From positions 1-53,914 of the forward strand of contig JAKAOA010000004.1 of NCBI GenBank assembly GCA_021823405.1: DNA of 53,914 nucleotides. The letters are read 5' to 3'. The notes under the pieces are model-generated. The model ran no database searches. It was not told the origin of the DNA and worked only from the letters and a program-made list of their open reading frames with translations. Source of the DNA: Bacteroidota bacterium. Lineage in GTDB: Bacteria > Bacteroidota > Bacteroidia > JABEUT01. Each line of letters starts with the position of its first letter. The first letter of the stretch is position 1. The position numbers and the translations under genes were made by a program. This document shows positions 15,000 through 24,264 of this stretch, one piece after another.

Positions 15000-17528
15000 A
15001 TGCGAAAAATTATCCTTTACTTGGTAATCTTTTTCTGTACCGTGGGTTGGAATCGTGCTAGCGCACAGAACATTTGCAGTTGCTGGCAAAACGTAGATAC
15101 CAATAACGGCTGGCATGTTGTACCCTTTGCGTGGGACAGCGACGGTAATTATGCCCCATCTCCTCCACTCTATCAAAATGACGATGGCGTTACAAATGCA
15201 ATCCACCTGCCGTTCAATTTCTGCTATTTCGGGCAAAGTTTTGATTCGGTGTTCATAAATAATAACGGTAATATCTCGTTTCTTCAACCCTATTCAAGCT
15301 TTAACCCTGCCGGATTCCCCCTTGTCGGATGGTTGATGATAGCCCCCTTCTGGGCTGATGTGGATACGCGTAATCCTGTTTCCGGAGTGGTCTATTACAA
15401 AATTACTCCTACCTATATGATTGTACAGTGGGATACAGTTGGATTTTTTAACATGAACGCCTATCGGCGGAACTCCTTTCAGGTAATAATCAGTAATGGA
15501 CACGATCCGATTATTCCCAATGGAAATAATGTTGAATTTTGCTACGATACAATGCAATGGACTACAGGCGATGCCTCCAACGGCGATTCGGGTTTCGATG
15601 GCAACCCCGCCGATCCTGCCACGGTGGGTGCGAATGCCGGTAACGGTATAAACTATATCCAGTTCGGATTGTTCGGGGTTGGCGGCGCCAACTACCTGGG
15701 GCAGTATCCTCCATTACCTTACGATGGCGTTTCATGGCTTAATGGCAGAACCTTTGTTTTTAATGTATGCGGCAGCCCGCCGCCAATAGAATCGGGAGTT
15801 ACTGCCTGCGATACCTTCAAGATATGCATGGGCGATACAGTCGATATACCTCTAATGTTTCTTTCACCCAACCAGAATGATACAACCAGATCCGGCTTAA
15901 GTCCACCCGTTCTCTCGGGAGTAAGTATTATTAAAAATAATCCCGGAATTACAGATTCCCTCGAAATACAGATAGTGGGTAACGCTTTTAATGTCGGAAC
16001 TCACATTATACACCTATACGGTTATGTCTCCAATGTTAATCCGCATGACACTTCTTTTGTACAATTTGTTCTACAAGTGGATTCAGGCGCTACCGGGCAT
16101 ATAGTAGCCAGTGCCGATACCATCTGTACAGGATCGAGCGTAACTATCAAAGCCGTCTCCAACGCCAGCAGTTATTTGTGGAGCAATGGAAGCACCATCG
16201 ACAGCATTGTGGTTTCGCCTCTTGTAACCACAACTTACAGCGTGCAACTTTCAAAAGGAACCTGTCAATCTAACTTACAATTCACAGTAGTGGTTCTCGC
16301 AAGCGTGAGCGGCAGCTTTACTCCGGCGCCGAATCCGCAGTGCGCAGGACGCCTTGTGATTTTTACCAACAACACGGTTGGGGCTAATGCCTACAGATGG
16401 AATTTTGGCGATACCTTATCGGGACCCGCTGACAGCTCATCGCTTCAGAACCCTTCGCACACATTCGACTCCGCAGGTACATATACGGTAACTCTTATTG
16501 CAAGAAATACAGGGGGCGGTTGCAAGATAGATACTGCCGTTCAGGTGGTTACTATCGTTGCCAATCCTAAAGCTGCAATTACGGCAAGTAAAGATTCGAT
16601 TTGTATCGGAGACAGTTCCGTTTTAACAGCAAGCGGCGGCAGCGCCTATTTATGGGAACCCGGTATGCAAAATTCCCAGATTATATCAGTTATGCCTAAT
16701 TCGACCAGCACGTATACCGTAGTAGTAAGCAACGGGAATTGCTCCGACAGCGCGAGAATTACTGTTTTTGCAGAAAAAACGCCCGTGGTAAGCAACCCCG
16801 CCCCTGCCGAACTGTGCCCAGGCGGTAATGTGCAACTTGCGGTAAATGTGCTTTGGGGAACTAACTTTTTGTGGTCGCCAAATCTTGATTTGACTTCGGA
16901 TAGTGTTTCAAATCCGTTTGCCAATCCTCCTTCCACAACAACCTATTCCCTTACCGTTACAAACGGACCCTGCGTGGCTTACGGATATGCTACCGTAATT
17001 GTACTTCCGGGCGCTGCCGGGGTTGCCGGAAACGACACCACTATATTGAGCGGGGGTACGGCGAATCTTTTTGTTAATTCTCCCCAGGGAGGACAAAGGT
17101 ATAAATGGATACCATCCGGCGGTGTTGCCTGCGATACCTGCCCCAACACAACAGCTAACCCCAAAACCACACAGTTATATCTCGTAATTGTTACCGACAC
17201 CGACGGCTGTACAATCACTGACAGTGTGCTTGTTAAGGTTAAGGAAGAATGTCCTGAATTATTCGTGCCCACTGCTTTTTCTCCCACCAGCGGCGCATCT
17301 GCCAATCAATCGGAATGCGTTTTTGGCGGATGTATCCAAAGCTTATATTTTGCCATTTACGACCGTTGGGGCAATAAAGTTTTTGAAACCACCGACCAAA
17401 CAAAATGTTGGGATGGTACCTTCAACGGTACAGCTATGAACACAGGGGAGTTTGTTTACTATCTTAACGCAACTTTAACCAATGGTAAGAACGTTAATCA
17501 GAAAGGGAACATAACCTTAATTAGGTAA
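15000..17528 (+). CDS. NIDO-domain, PKD/Ig-like surface protein with type B T9SS sorting domain
   Basis: 842 residues from the ATG at 15000. A signal peptide ends near RASAQ. Residues about 68-255 form a nidogen-like (NIDO) domain (INNNGNISF, APFWADVDTR, YIQFGLFG). Ig-like/SprB-like repeats follow, each of the type SICIGDSSVLTASGG...YLW..., and one PKD domain (YRWNFGDTLSG...HTFDSAGTYTVTL) near 440-495. The last 92 residues (CPELFVPTAFSP, IYDRWGNKVFE, WDGTFNG, GEFVYYL) are the gliding-motility-associated/CHU_C tail, the type B T9SS signal. It should be exported to the surface and probably acts in adhesion. A paralogue follows directly. Confidence 0.9.
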   Translation: MRKIILYLVIFFCTVGWNRASAQNICSCWQNVDTNNGWHVVPFAWDSDGNYAPSPPLYQNDDGVTNAIHLPFNFCYFGQSFDSVFINNNGNISFLQPYSSFNPAGFPLVGWLMIAPFWADVDTRNPVSGVVYYKITPTYMIVQWDTVGFFNMNAYRRNSFQVIISNGHDPIIPNGNNVEFCYDTMQWTTGDASNGDSGFDGNPADPATVGANAGNGINYIQFGLFGVGGANYLGQYPPLPYDGVSWLNGRTFVFNVCGSPPPIESGVTACDTFKICMGDTVDIPLMFLSPNQNDTTRSGLSPPVLSGVSIIKNNPGITDSLEIQIVGNAFNVGTHIIHLYGYVSNVNPHDTSFVQFVLQVDSGATGHIVASADTICTGSSVTIKAVSNASSYLWSNGSTIDSIVVSPLVTTTYSVQLSKGTCQSNLQFTVVVLASVSGSFTPAPNPQCAGRLVIFTNNTVGANAYRWNFGDTLSGPADSSSLQNPSHTFDSAGTYTVTLIARNTGGGCKIDTAVQVVTIVANPKAAITASKDSICIGDSSVLTASGGSAYLWEPGMQNSQIISVMPNSTSTYTVVVSNGNCSDSARITVFAEKTPVVSNPAPAELCPGGNVQLAVNVLWGTNFLWSPNLDLTSDSVSNPFANPPSTTTYSLTVTNGPCVAYGYATVIVLPGAAGVAGNDTTILSGGTANLFVNSPQGGQRYKWIPSGGVACDTCPNTTANPKTTQLYLVIVTDTDGCTITDSVLVKVKEECPELFVPTAFSPTSGASANQSECVFGGCIQSLYFAIYDRWGNKVFETTDQTKCWDGTFNGTAMNTGEFVYYLNATLTNGKNVNQKGNITLIR

Positions 17529-17592
17529 TTGCTGTATCTAATCCAGCCGATAATATGATATTTGCCTCCTTTAAGAATAAAATGAAACTGAA

Positions 17593-20310
17593 ATGAGAAT
17601 ACAAAACCTGTTTATTTCTGCTCTGATAATTATAACCGTATCAAGGAGTTTAAAACTGAATGCACAGAATAACTGCAGTTGTTGGAAGACAGTGGATACA
17701 ACCAACGGCTGGCATGTAGTTCCTTTTGCATTGGACAGCGATGGCGATCTCGTCCCGTCTCCTCCTTTATATAGAAATGATGATGGAGTTTCAAATCCTA
17801 TAAAACTCCCGTTTAATTTTTGCTTTTGGGGTAAAACAATTGATACAGTATATATAAACAATAACGGTGATATTTCATTCGGTCAATCCTATTCGAGCTA
17901 TAATCCTGCCGGATTCCCTCTTGTTGGATGGGAGATGATTGCCCCGTTCTGGGCGGATGTGGACACACGCAACGCATCGTCGGGGGTGGTGTATTATAAA
18001 CTCACCTCGACTTATCTAATAGTGCAGTGGGATACAGTTGGCTATTATAGCGAACATGTTGATAAACTTAACTCATTTCAGGTAATAATCAGCAACGGTC
18101 ACGACCCCATTATTCCAAATGGTAACAATGTTGAGGTTTGTTATGGATCAATGCAGTGGACAACAGGGGACGCTTCGAATGGTGTAAACGGATTTGACGG
18201 CAGTCCCGCCGACCCTGCTACTGTTGGAGTAAATGCGGGTGACGGACATGATTATATACAATTCGGATTATTCGGTGTCCCGGGTAACAGCTATCTGGGA
18301 CAATACCCACCATTCCCTTACGACGGCGTCTCATGGCTCGACGGAAAATCCTTTATTTTCAATGTCTGTAATAATAATACGCCACCGATTGTATCCGGTA
18401 TTTCACCATGCGATACCCTAATAGTATGCATAGGGGATACGCTTGATGTGCCAGTGCTATTCCTATCTCCCAATCAGAACGATACATCCAAATCTGGGCT
18501 TACCCCTCCTGTGCTATCCGGAGTGAGTATCATACGAAACGTACCCGGCACGACCGATTCTGTACTTTTACAGATAGTCGGTAATGGGCTTAATTATGGG
18601 TTCCATAATATCAATCTCTATGGATATGTTTCTAATGTAAATCCGCATGACACATCGTTCGCCCAATTCGTGCTTGAGGTTATTCCACAACCAAAACCGG
18701 TGATTTCCGGTAATGATTCCGTTTGTATTGGAGGAAATACAATCCTTACCGGTAATGGTGGTTTTGTATCTTATACTTGGAGCAATGGTGCCACCACCTC
18801 ATCTATAAGTGTTAACCCAGTTACCCAAACAACCTATACGCTCACAGTTTCGAATGGTATTTGCCAGCATGATACAACTATTACAATATACATTAAGCCG
18901 AACCCGATACCAACCATTACCGCCAGACCTGACAGCATCTGCGCCGGCGACAGCTCCACACTCACCGCGAATGGCGGCGGAACCTATGCGTGGTCAAACC
19001 CGCCGGGCGGAAGCAGGCAGACCGTTAGAGTGGCGGCAGGTACATACACAGTTGCCGTAACAAAAAACGGCTGCACGCATGATACCACCATCACAGTTGT
19101 ACCTTTGTCAAATACACCGCCATCCATAGGACTTACGCTAAACAACCTCTGCCCGAACGACAGCACCGTTCTGCAAGCCGCCGGCGGAACAAAGTATAAA
19201 TGGATGCCCGGAGGCGACAGCACCGCAAACATTAAAGTTGACCCGGGTACATCAACCATTTATACCTGTACCATTACCACGCCTTGCAGGGTAATAGACA
19301 CCACTATTTCAGTAACCTACAAACCATGGCCCAATGTCGGTATCTCGGGAGATACGAGCATCTGTCTGGGTAATTCCACAACCATTACAGCATCCGGCGG
19401 CGGCACCTACAACTGGAACAACAACCAGTTCACCAGTTCCATCCTTGTGGCGCCTTTGAAAGACAGTGTATTTACCGTACAGGTAACGCTTAACGGTTGC
19501 AGTAAGGATACAAGCATACAGATAAACGTGCATACCGTTCCCCATGTAACCATCACGCCAAGCAATAAGGTATGTATCGGTGTTCCGTTCACACTGACCG
19601 CCAGCGGCGCCTGTGATTATAAGTGGAGCAACGGAGCCACCACAAGTTCCATAACAGTAACCCCCGGCAGCACCACAACCTTCTCCGTAGCAGCATGGTG
19701 TTATAATGACACTACAGGATGCGATACCGCTTTGAGTTCGCAGATAACGGTAGATGCAGCCAAACTGAATGCCTGCTGCGATACCACCATAGTAAGCGGC
19801 GACACGGCATCGCTGACGGGTAACGGGTCGAACAACTATATGTGGTCACCCAATTTCGGGTTAAGCTGCGATAACTGCCCCAATCCAATTGCAACGCCTA
19901 CGGTAACCACTACCTATACAGTAAGTTCAATAGACACATCCAACGGCTGTACGCATGATACGATAATAGTGGTAACGGTAAACCGTCCGTGCAACAATAT
20001 CTATGCGCCCAACGTGTTTACACCCAATAACGACGGTATAAACGATGACTTTGTGGTATCGGTTGATACCTTATCTCCGAGCGGTGAACGTTCCTCGTGG
20101 AGTAATTTTACCTTCTATTCCATAGCGATATTCGACCGGTGGGGCAAGGAAGTATATACCTCCACCGACCCTGCACAGCCATGGAACGGTAGAATCTCAA
20201 ATACACAGGATCTTGTGCCTGACGGGGTTTACTATTATATCATTAAGACCACCTGCGGGGCAAATAACAACGAGAAAAAGGGATTTGTGGAAGTGCTGGG
20301 TGAAAAATAA
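17593..20310 (+). CDS. Second NIDO-domain surface protein with type B T9SS sorting domain
   Basis: 905 residues with a signal peptide ending near LNAQ. The first 370 residues are highly similar to the preceding protein (shared CSCW start, NIDO domain, and HDTSF segment). After that the two diverge: this one carries about seven short Ig-like modules (PDSICAGDSSTLTANGGG, SICLGNSTTITASGGG, KVCIGVPFTLTASG) and a classical tail with FTPNNDGINDDF and AIFDRWGKEVY. No PKD domain is evident. Codon use becomes GC-richer from about 18890, unlike the first third. It is 64 bases behind its paralogue and ends at a strong terminator. Confidence 0.9.
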   Translation: MRIQNLFISALIIITVSRSLKLNAQNNCSCWKTVDTTNGWHVVPFALDSDGDLVPSPPLYRNDDGVSNPIKLPFNFCFWGKTIDTVYINNNGDISFGQSYSSYNPAGFPLVGWEMIAPFWADVDTRNASSGVVYYKLTSTYLIVQWDTVGYYSEHVDKLNSFQVIISNGHDPIIPNGNNVEVCYGSMQWTTGDASNGVNGFDGSPADPATVGVNAGDGHDYIQFGLFGVPGNSYLGQYPPFPYDGVSWLDGKSFIFNVCNNNTPPIVSGISPCDTLIVCIGDTLDVPVLFLSPNQNDTSKSGLTPPVLSGVSIIRNVPGTTDSVLLQIVGNGLNYGFHNINLYGYVSNVNPHDTSFAQFVLEVIPQPKPVISGNDSVCIGGNTILTGNGGFVSYTWSNGATTSSISVNPVTQTTYTLTVSNGICQHDTTITIYIKPNPIPTITARPDSICAGDSSTLTANGGGTYAWSNPPGGSRQTVRVAAGTYTVAVTKNGCTHDTTITVVPLSNTPPSIGLTLNNLCPNDSTVLQAAGGTKYKWMPGGDSTANIKVDPGTSTIYTCTITTPCRVIDTTISVTYKPWPNVGISGDTSICLGNSTTITASGGGTYNWNNNQFTSSILVAPLKDSVFTVQVTLNGCSKDTSIQINVHTVPHVTITPSNKVCIGVPFTLTASGACDYKWSNGATTSSITVTPGSTTTFSVAAWCYNDTTGCDTALSSQITVDAAKLNACCDTTIVSGDTASLTGNGSNNYMWSPNFGLSCDNCPNPIATPTVTTTYTVSSIDTSNGCTHDTIIVVTVNRPCNNIYAPNVFTPNNDGINDDFVVSVDTLSPSGERSSWSNFTFYSIAIFDRWGKEVYTSTDPAQPWNGRISNTQDLVPDGVYYYIIKTTCGANNNEKKGFVEVLGEK

Positions 20311-20331
20311 TAGATGAAATTGCAGACAAGG

Positions 20332-20362
20332 AAGAGGCGTTAATCAGAGCGCCTCTTTTTTA
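20332..20362 (+). terminator. Rho-independent terminator after the second NIDO gene
   Basis: AAGAGGCG at 20332-20339 pairs with CGCCTCTT at 20350-20357 around a 10-base loop and runs into a T tract. It faces the dapD gene coming from the other side. Confidence 0.85.
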
Positions 20363-21178
20363 TTATACCGCAACATTAAATTCCCTCAAAGTATCGTTCA
20401 ATGACGTTTTAATGTCCGTAGAAGCTTTTCTTTTACCGATAATAAGAGCGCAAGGCACAGAATAAACGCCTGCCGGGAATTGTTTGGGCATGGCACCGGG
20501 AATAACCACAGAACGGGGAGGCACTACGCCCCTGTATTCAACAGGTTCGGTGCCGCTTACGTCAATAATTTTAGTGGACTGTGTAAGCACTACATTAGCT
20601 CCTAAAACCGACTCTTTCTGCACCCTTACACCTTCCACTACAATGCACCGTGAGCCGATAAAACAGTTATCTTCAATAATTACCGGCGATGCCTGTAATG
20701 GTTCAAGCACGCCGCCTATGCCAACGCCTCCGCTTAAATGTACATTTTTACCTATCTGGGCGCACGACCCTACGGTAGCCCATGTATCCACCATTGTGCC
20801 GCTGTCCACGTAAGCGCCTATGTTCACATACGAGGGCATCAGAATAACTGAATTTGCAAGGAACGATCCGTAGCGCGCCAAGGCATGGGGTACTGCCCGC
20901 ACGCCTATTGACTGATAATCCTTTTTGAGCGGAATTTTATCGTAAAATTCAATATCGCCTGCCTTTATTACTTCCATCTTTTGTACCTGAAAGTACAGGA
21001 GTATGGCTTTTTTAATCCATTCATTAACCCTCCAGCCGTTACCTACCGGTTGGGCAACGCGCAACGCACCGTTATTAAGTTTCGATATGGTATTGGCAAT
21101 GGCTTCTTTTACCTCGCCATTTTTTATTAACTCGCGGTTTTCAAAAGCATTCAGTATAAATTCTACTTCCTTTTCCAT
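20363..21178 (-). CDS. dapD: Tetrahydrodipicolinate N-succinyltransferase
   Basis: 271 residues from the ATG at 21178; a start at 21211 would add 11 unlike residues. An N-terminal helical domain (GNGWRVNEWIKKAILLYF) is followed by a left-handed beta-helix of hexapeptide repeats, with MPSYVNIGAYVDSGTMVDTWATVGSCAQIGKN split across the active site and GIGGVLEPLQASP the succinyl-CoA-side loop. It acylates tetrahydrodipicolinate in the succinylase route to meso-diaminopimelate and lysine. No other dap gene is in the window. Confidence 0.95.
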   Translation of the reverse strand: MEKEVEFILNAFENRELIKNGEVKEAIANTISKLNNGALRVAQPVGNGWRVNEWIKKAILLYFQVQKMEVIKAGDIEFYDKIPLKKDYQSIGVRAVPHALARYGSFLANSVILMPSYVNIGAYVDSGTMVDTWATVGSCAQIGKNVHLSGGVGIGGVLEPLQASPVIIEDNCFIGSRCIVVEGVRVQKESVLGANVVLTQSTKIIDVSGTEPVEYRGVVPPRSVVIPGAMPKQFPAGVYSVPCALIIGKRKASTDIKTSLNDTLREFNVAV

Positions 21179-21304
21179 AACCTCCGGCGGCAAATATAAC
21201 CTATTCGGCAATATGCAGAATGTGAAGGTACGAGCGCAGATAAAGGAGATGTTATAAAAGGATCCATTATTAAATCTGCCGCTATTTTGAGTAAATTTGC
21301 AGTA

Positions 21305-21730
21305 ATGAGCAGATTTTTATCCATTGACTATGGAACCGTACGAGTAGGATTAGCGGTAACAGACCCGTTGCAGATAATTGCCACCGGGCTTGCTACCGTG
21401 CCTACTAATGACATTTTCAGTTTTTTAACCGATTATATGGCGAAGGAAAAAATTGAGGGAATTGTAGTCGGCGAACCCAGAAATCTGAAAAACAAATTCG
21501 ATGAGATGGCGGCACCCACCATTGCTTTTATAGACAAATTGCAAAAGTTTTTCCCTTCCGTGCCCGTCTATAGAGTGGATGAAAGGTTTACGTCGCGAAT
21601 GGCATTGCGGGCTATGATAGACGGCGGCATGAAAAAAACGAAAAGGCGCGACAAAGGTTTGGTTGATAAAATAAGCGCAACCTTAATCCTGCAAACTTTT
21701 ATGGAAATGAAACTAAAGGGTGAACGGTAA
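21305..21730 (+). CDS. ruvX: Putative pre-16S rRNA nuclease / Holliday-junction resolvase RuvX (YqgF)
   Basis: 141 residues from the ATG at 21305. The RNase H-like fold shows its first acidic residue in SIDYGTVRVGLAVTD (Asp8), then GIVVGEPRNL, the DERFTSRMA motif and a late aspartate in KGLVDKISATLIL. It matures the 5' end of 16S rRNA. It heads a same-strand group with def and a lipoprotein gene, an arrangement frequent in Bacteroidota. Confidence 0.92.
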   Translation: MSRFLSIDYGTVRVGLAVTDPLQIIATGLATVPTNDIFSFLTDYMAKEKIEGIVVGEPRNLKNKFDEMAAPTIAFIDKLQKFFPSVPVYRVDERFTSRMALRAMIDGGMKKTKRRDKGLVDKISATLILQTFMEMKLKGER

Positions 21731-21781
21731 TTGCCTGCACCGCATTGGCTAAAATTATTTATTATTTTTGACTTCTCGATT

Positions 21782-22366
21782 ATGATACTACCGATTGTTG
21801 CATACGGCGATACTGTTTTAAAGAAAACTGCGAAAGAGGTTACCAAAGGATACCCAGAACTGGCGAATATTATAGCGGATATGTACGAGACCATGCACAA
21901 TGCGAAAGGCGTAGGGCTGGCGGCGCCACAAATTGGTCTGTCTATCCGCTTGTTTGTGGTAGATGCTTCAGCGTATGCAGGTGATGACGATGCAGAAGAA
22001 AATAAAGAGAAACAGGATTTGAAAGATTTTAAGAAAGTATTTATAAACGCAAGGATGATTGCCGAAAAGGGGAACAAATGGAAATTCAACGAGGGGTGTT
22101 TGAGTATCCCCACCATCAGAGAGGATGTGGAAAGAATGCCCTCTATAATGCTGCGTTACCTCGACGAACAATTTATGGAGCACGAGGAACACTTCGAGGG
22201 CATTAAGGCGAGAATCATTCAGCACGAATATGACCATATTGACGGTATATTATTTACCGATAGAATAAGTCCCTTACGCAAACAGTTACTTAAAGGCAAA
22301 CTGCGAGATGTATCCCGAGGACTGGTAGATGTTTCTTATAAAATGAAATTCCCTTTAAAAAAATAG
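21782..22366 (+). CDS. def: Peptide deformylase
   Basis: 194 residues from the ATG at 21782; the longer frame from 21731 is unlikely. The three metal-site motifs are present: GVGLAAPQIG (43-52), EGCLSIP with Cys106, and QHEYDHIDG with His148, Glu149 and His152. An acidic, lysine-rich insertion at about 66-82 is typical of this phylum's enzymes. It removes the formyl group from nascent proteins. The next gene begins 4 bases downstream. Confidence 0.96.
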   Translation: MILPIVAYGDTVLKKTAKEVTKGYPELANIIADMYETMHNAKGVGLAAPQIGLSIRLFVVDASAYAGDDDAEENKEKQDLKDFKKVFINARMIAEKGNKWKFNEGCLSIPTIREDVERMPSIMLRYLDEQFMEHEEHFEGIKARIIQHEYDHIDGILFTDRISPLRKQLLKGKLRDVSRGLVDVSYKMKFPLKK

Positions 22367-22370
22367 AAAT

Positions 22371-22943
22371 ATGAATAAAAACGTTCAGCTTAAACCTGTA
22401 TCCAAACGGCTTTTGTCCGCAACCCTTATCTGTATGACAATAACCATTTGGGGCTGCTCTCATGAGAGAGAGAATTGCATAAAAAACATTAAAGCCGCCG
22501 AAAGCAAAATGAAGAACGCCACAAAAGTTGACATTGGCAGCGCAAACAACGCCATTAATTTATATGTGAATTTTACGAACCGTTTTCCCAAGGATTCGTT
22601 AAGCCCGCAGTTTTTATATAAAGCCGCCATGCTTGCCATGAGCGTATCCCAATACAACAGGGCGTTGGCATTATATGATACAATTTATGCGGCATATCCC
22701 GATTTCCGGCAGGCATCGGACTGTATTTTTGTGCAAGGATATATATATGATAACTTTCTGAAAGATACGGCGAAGGCGCATGCTAAATATCAGGAAGTGA
22801 TAAATAAGTTCCCGAATGATAAACTTGCGCAGGATGCTAAAGCCGCTATTTCCGACTTGGGAAAGAGTAATGAGGAAATCATAAAAGAATTCGAGGAAAA
22901 GAATAAGGGTAAAGATACCGCCAAGACAAAGCAATCAATATAA
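22371..22943 (+). CDS. TPR-like lipoprotein
   Basis: 190 residues with a lipoprotein signal (ICMTITIWGC, lipidated Cys29). Two to three TPR-like helix pairs are visible: ANNAINLYVNFTNRFPKDSLSPQ, YNRALALYDTIYAAYPD, and KAHAKYQEVINKFPNDKLA, similar to YfgC/BamD-type repeat proteins. A charged lysine-glutamate tail follows. It probably sits in the periplasm or on the membrane and mediates protein contacts. Its conserved place after def suggests shared expression, not shared function. Confidence 0.8.
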   Translation: MNKNVQLKPVSKRLLSATLICMTITIWGCSHERENCIKNIKAAESKMKNATKVDIGSANNAINLYVNFTNRFPKDSLSPQFLYKAAMLAMSVSQYNRALALYDTIYAAYPDFRQASDCIFVQGYIYDNFLKDTAKAHAKYQEVINKFPNDKLAQDAKAAISDLGKSNEEIIKEFEEKNKGKDTAKTKQSI

Positions 22944-22983
22944 TATAGAGGCAGCGGTAACAGTTCCTTTACGAACATTTTGT

Positions 22984-22991
22984 TATTTTTG
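22984..22991 (+). promoter_or_regulatory. -7 element of the tRNA-Ala gene
   Basis: TATTTTTG matches TAnnTTTG exactly and ends 10 bases before the tRNA. The start of transcription would fall just ahead of the mature 5' end. Confidence 0.5.
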
Positions 22992-23001
22992 CGCCCCCAT
23001 T

Positions 23002-23075
23002 GGGGCATTAGCTCAGCTGGCTAGAGCGTTTGCATGGCATGCAAGAGGTCATCGGTTCGACTCCGATATGCTCCA
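23002..23075 (+). tRNA. tRNA-Ala (anticodon GGC)
   Basis: Acceptor GGGGCAT pairs with ATGCTCC (one G-T pair). The anticodon stem TTTGC/GCAAG encloses ATGGCAT, giving GGC. The D arm GCTCAGCTGGCTAGAGC and T arm with GGTTCGACTCC are intact. After the discriminator A the genome reads CACCA, so the CCA end is not directly encoded. Confidence 0.96.
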
Positions 23076-23092
23076 CACCAATATAATTAAGC

Positions 23093-23120
23093 CCTTCAAG
23101 GAATTGAAGGACTTTTTTTT
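23093..23120 (+). terminator. Rho-independent terminator after tRNA-Ala
   Basis: CCTTCAA, loop GGAA, TTGAAGG (23093-23110), then AC and eight T residues. It also covers the last codons of the convergent T9SS cargo gene. Confidence 0.85.
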
Positions 23121-24210
23121 ATTTTTCAATAATCAGTTTACCTTGACCGACTGTGGTACCATCGGTATTCAAAACCCGGTATAGGTACAATCCATTGGGC
23201 TGCGCCGAAATATTAAGCTGAATTTGGGCGTTGGAGTTCAGGAATTGCATCCGGTACACATCTTGGCCTAACATATTGAACACTTCAACAGTTCCGCCCG
23301 TGGCGGCAGATGATTGATTTCCGAGTTCCATAGTAAATTGTCCGGCTGACGGGTTTGGGTAAACGGTTATAGCGTCAGCGGGTGAGCTAATATTGGTTAC
23401 TCCGGCGGTAACATGATTCAGATAAAAGGCGCCTGTAACCTTTGAACCATTAAGCGAATCCATTGTTACGTCGGCTACGGCTCCCATTCCGTTGGCATAC
23501 CATGTGAAATTTTCAGATTTTGTAAAACCGGTTCTTATTACCTGAAAAAAGGTCCAAGAACTGCCTGACCAAATAAAAACGCTGTCGTATTGAGGTAAAG
23601 TTACCTCTTTTAATCGCAATGAATTATATGAACCGGCGGGCGTTGTTACGCTTCCCCAACCGTCTACGGTATCCAGTTGAGTGCTTACTATTATACTACG
23701 TTCCACCCCGGACATGGTGGTAACTTGCCGAACCGTTTCCGACCAGTTTGACCGGTAATTCAATGGTAAAACCAATTGCTTTTCGTTATCAAACGTATCT
23801 ACCAATACAGTTGGGCTTACTTCATATTCTCCAATTAGCTGGTACACGCTTGAATTGGATATTAAATAGTCGTATCCTACCGACCCTTTAAGGGCGCCAG
23901 GTCCGCCAAGTACTGATTTGTAGGCATCGGTGGCGGAGGGAAACTTACTGTAATAAGGAGTATTATTAGGTGATTGATAGTAGCCGGAATCAATAAAATC
24001 ATTCTTAATGGCGCTTAAATTCCATGTTTGGTTTGCTCCGGCGTTGCCTTGAGATACTGTAGGCAATGTATCCCACGATTCCAGATAAACCTTCCATAAT
24101 TGAGGCATGTCGCTTTGTGTAATTGTAATTTGCGCTTCCGATTTAGGGGCTGCCCATGCAATAAATGCAACAAAGCAGAGTGTCGTTTTTAATAGTTGTT
24201 TTGTTTTCAT
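23119..24210 (-). CDS. Secreted protein with type A T9SS sorting domain
   Basis: 363 residues. The signal peptide ends near PKSEAQ. The body (about 27-280) is a beta-rich domain with no catalytic motif I can name; it contains aromatic and Asp-rich stretches (ESWDTLPTVSQGNAGANQTWN) often seen at the N-terminus of T9SS proteins. The last 80 residues (ITVYPNPSAGQF, TVEVFNMLGQDVYRM, QPNGLYLYRV, GQGKLIIEK) are a typical type A sorting tail. It is exported through T9SS and likely anchored or released at the surface. Function otherwise unknown. Confidence 0.85.
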   Translation of the reverse strand: MKTKQLLKTTLCFVAFIAWAAPKSEAQITITQSDMPQLWKVYLESWDTLPTVSQGNAGANQTWNLSAIKNDFIDSGYYQSPNNTPYYSKFPSATDAYKSVLGGPGALKGSVGYDYLISNSSVYQLIGEYEVSPTVLVDTFDNEKQLVLPLNYRSNWSETVRQVTTMSGVERSIIVSTQLDTVDGWGSVTTPAGSYNSLRLKEVTLPQYDSVFIWSGSSWTFFQVIRTGFTKSENFTWYANGMGAVADVTMDSLNGSKVTGAFYLNHVTAGVTNISSPADAITVYPNPSAGQFTMELGNQSSAATGGTVEVFNMLGQDVYRMQFLNSNAQIQLNISAQPNGLYLYRVLNTDGTTVGQGKLIIEK

Positions 24211-24264
24211 GGCGTTGAGGTGTTAAAGTTGTTATTGTTCTGATTTTATGTGATAATACTAAGT

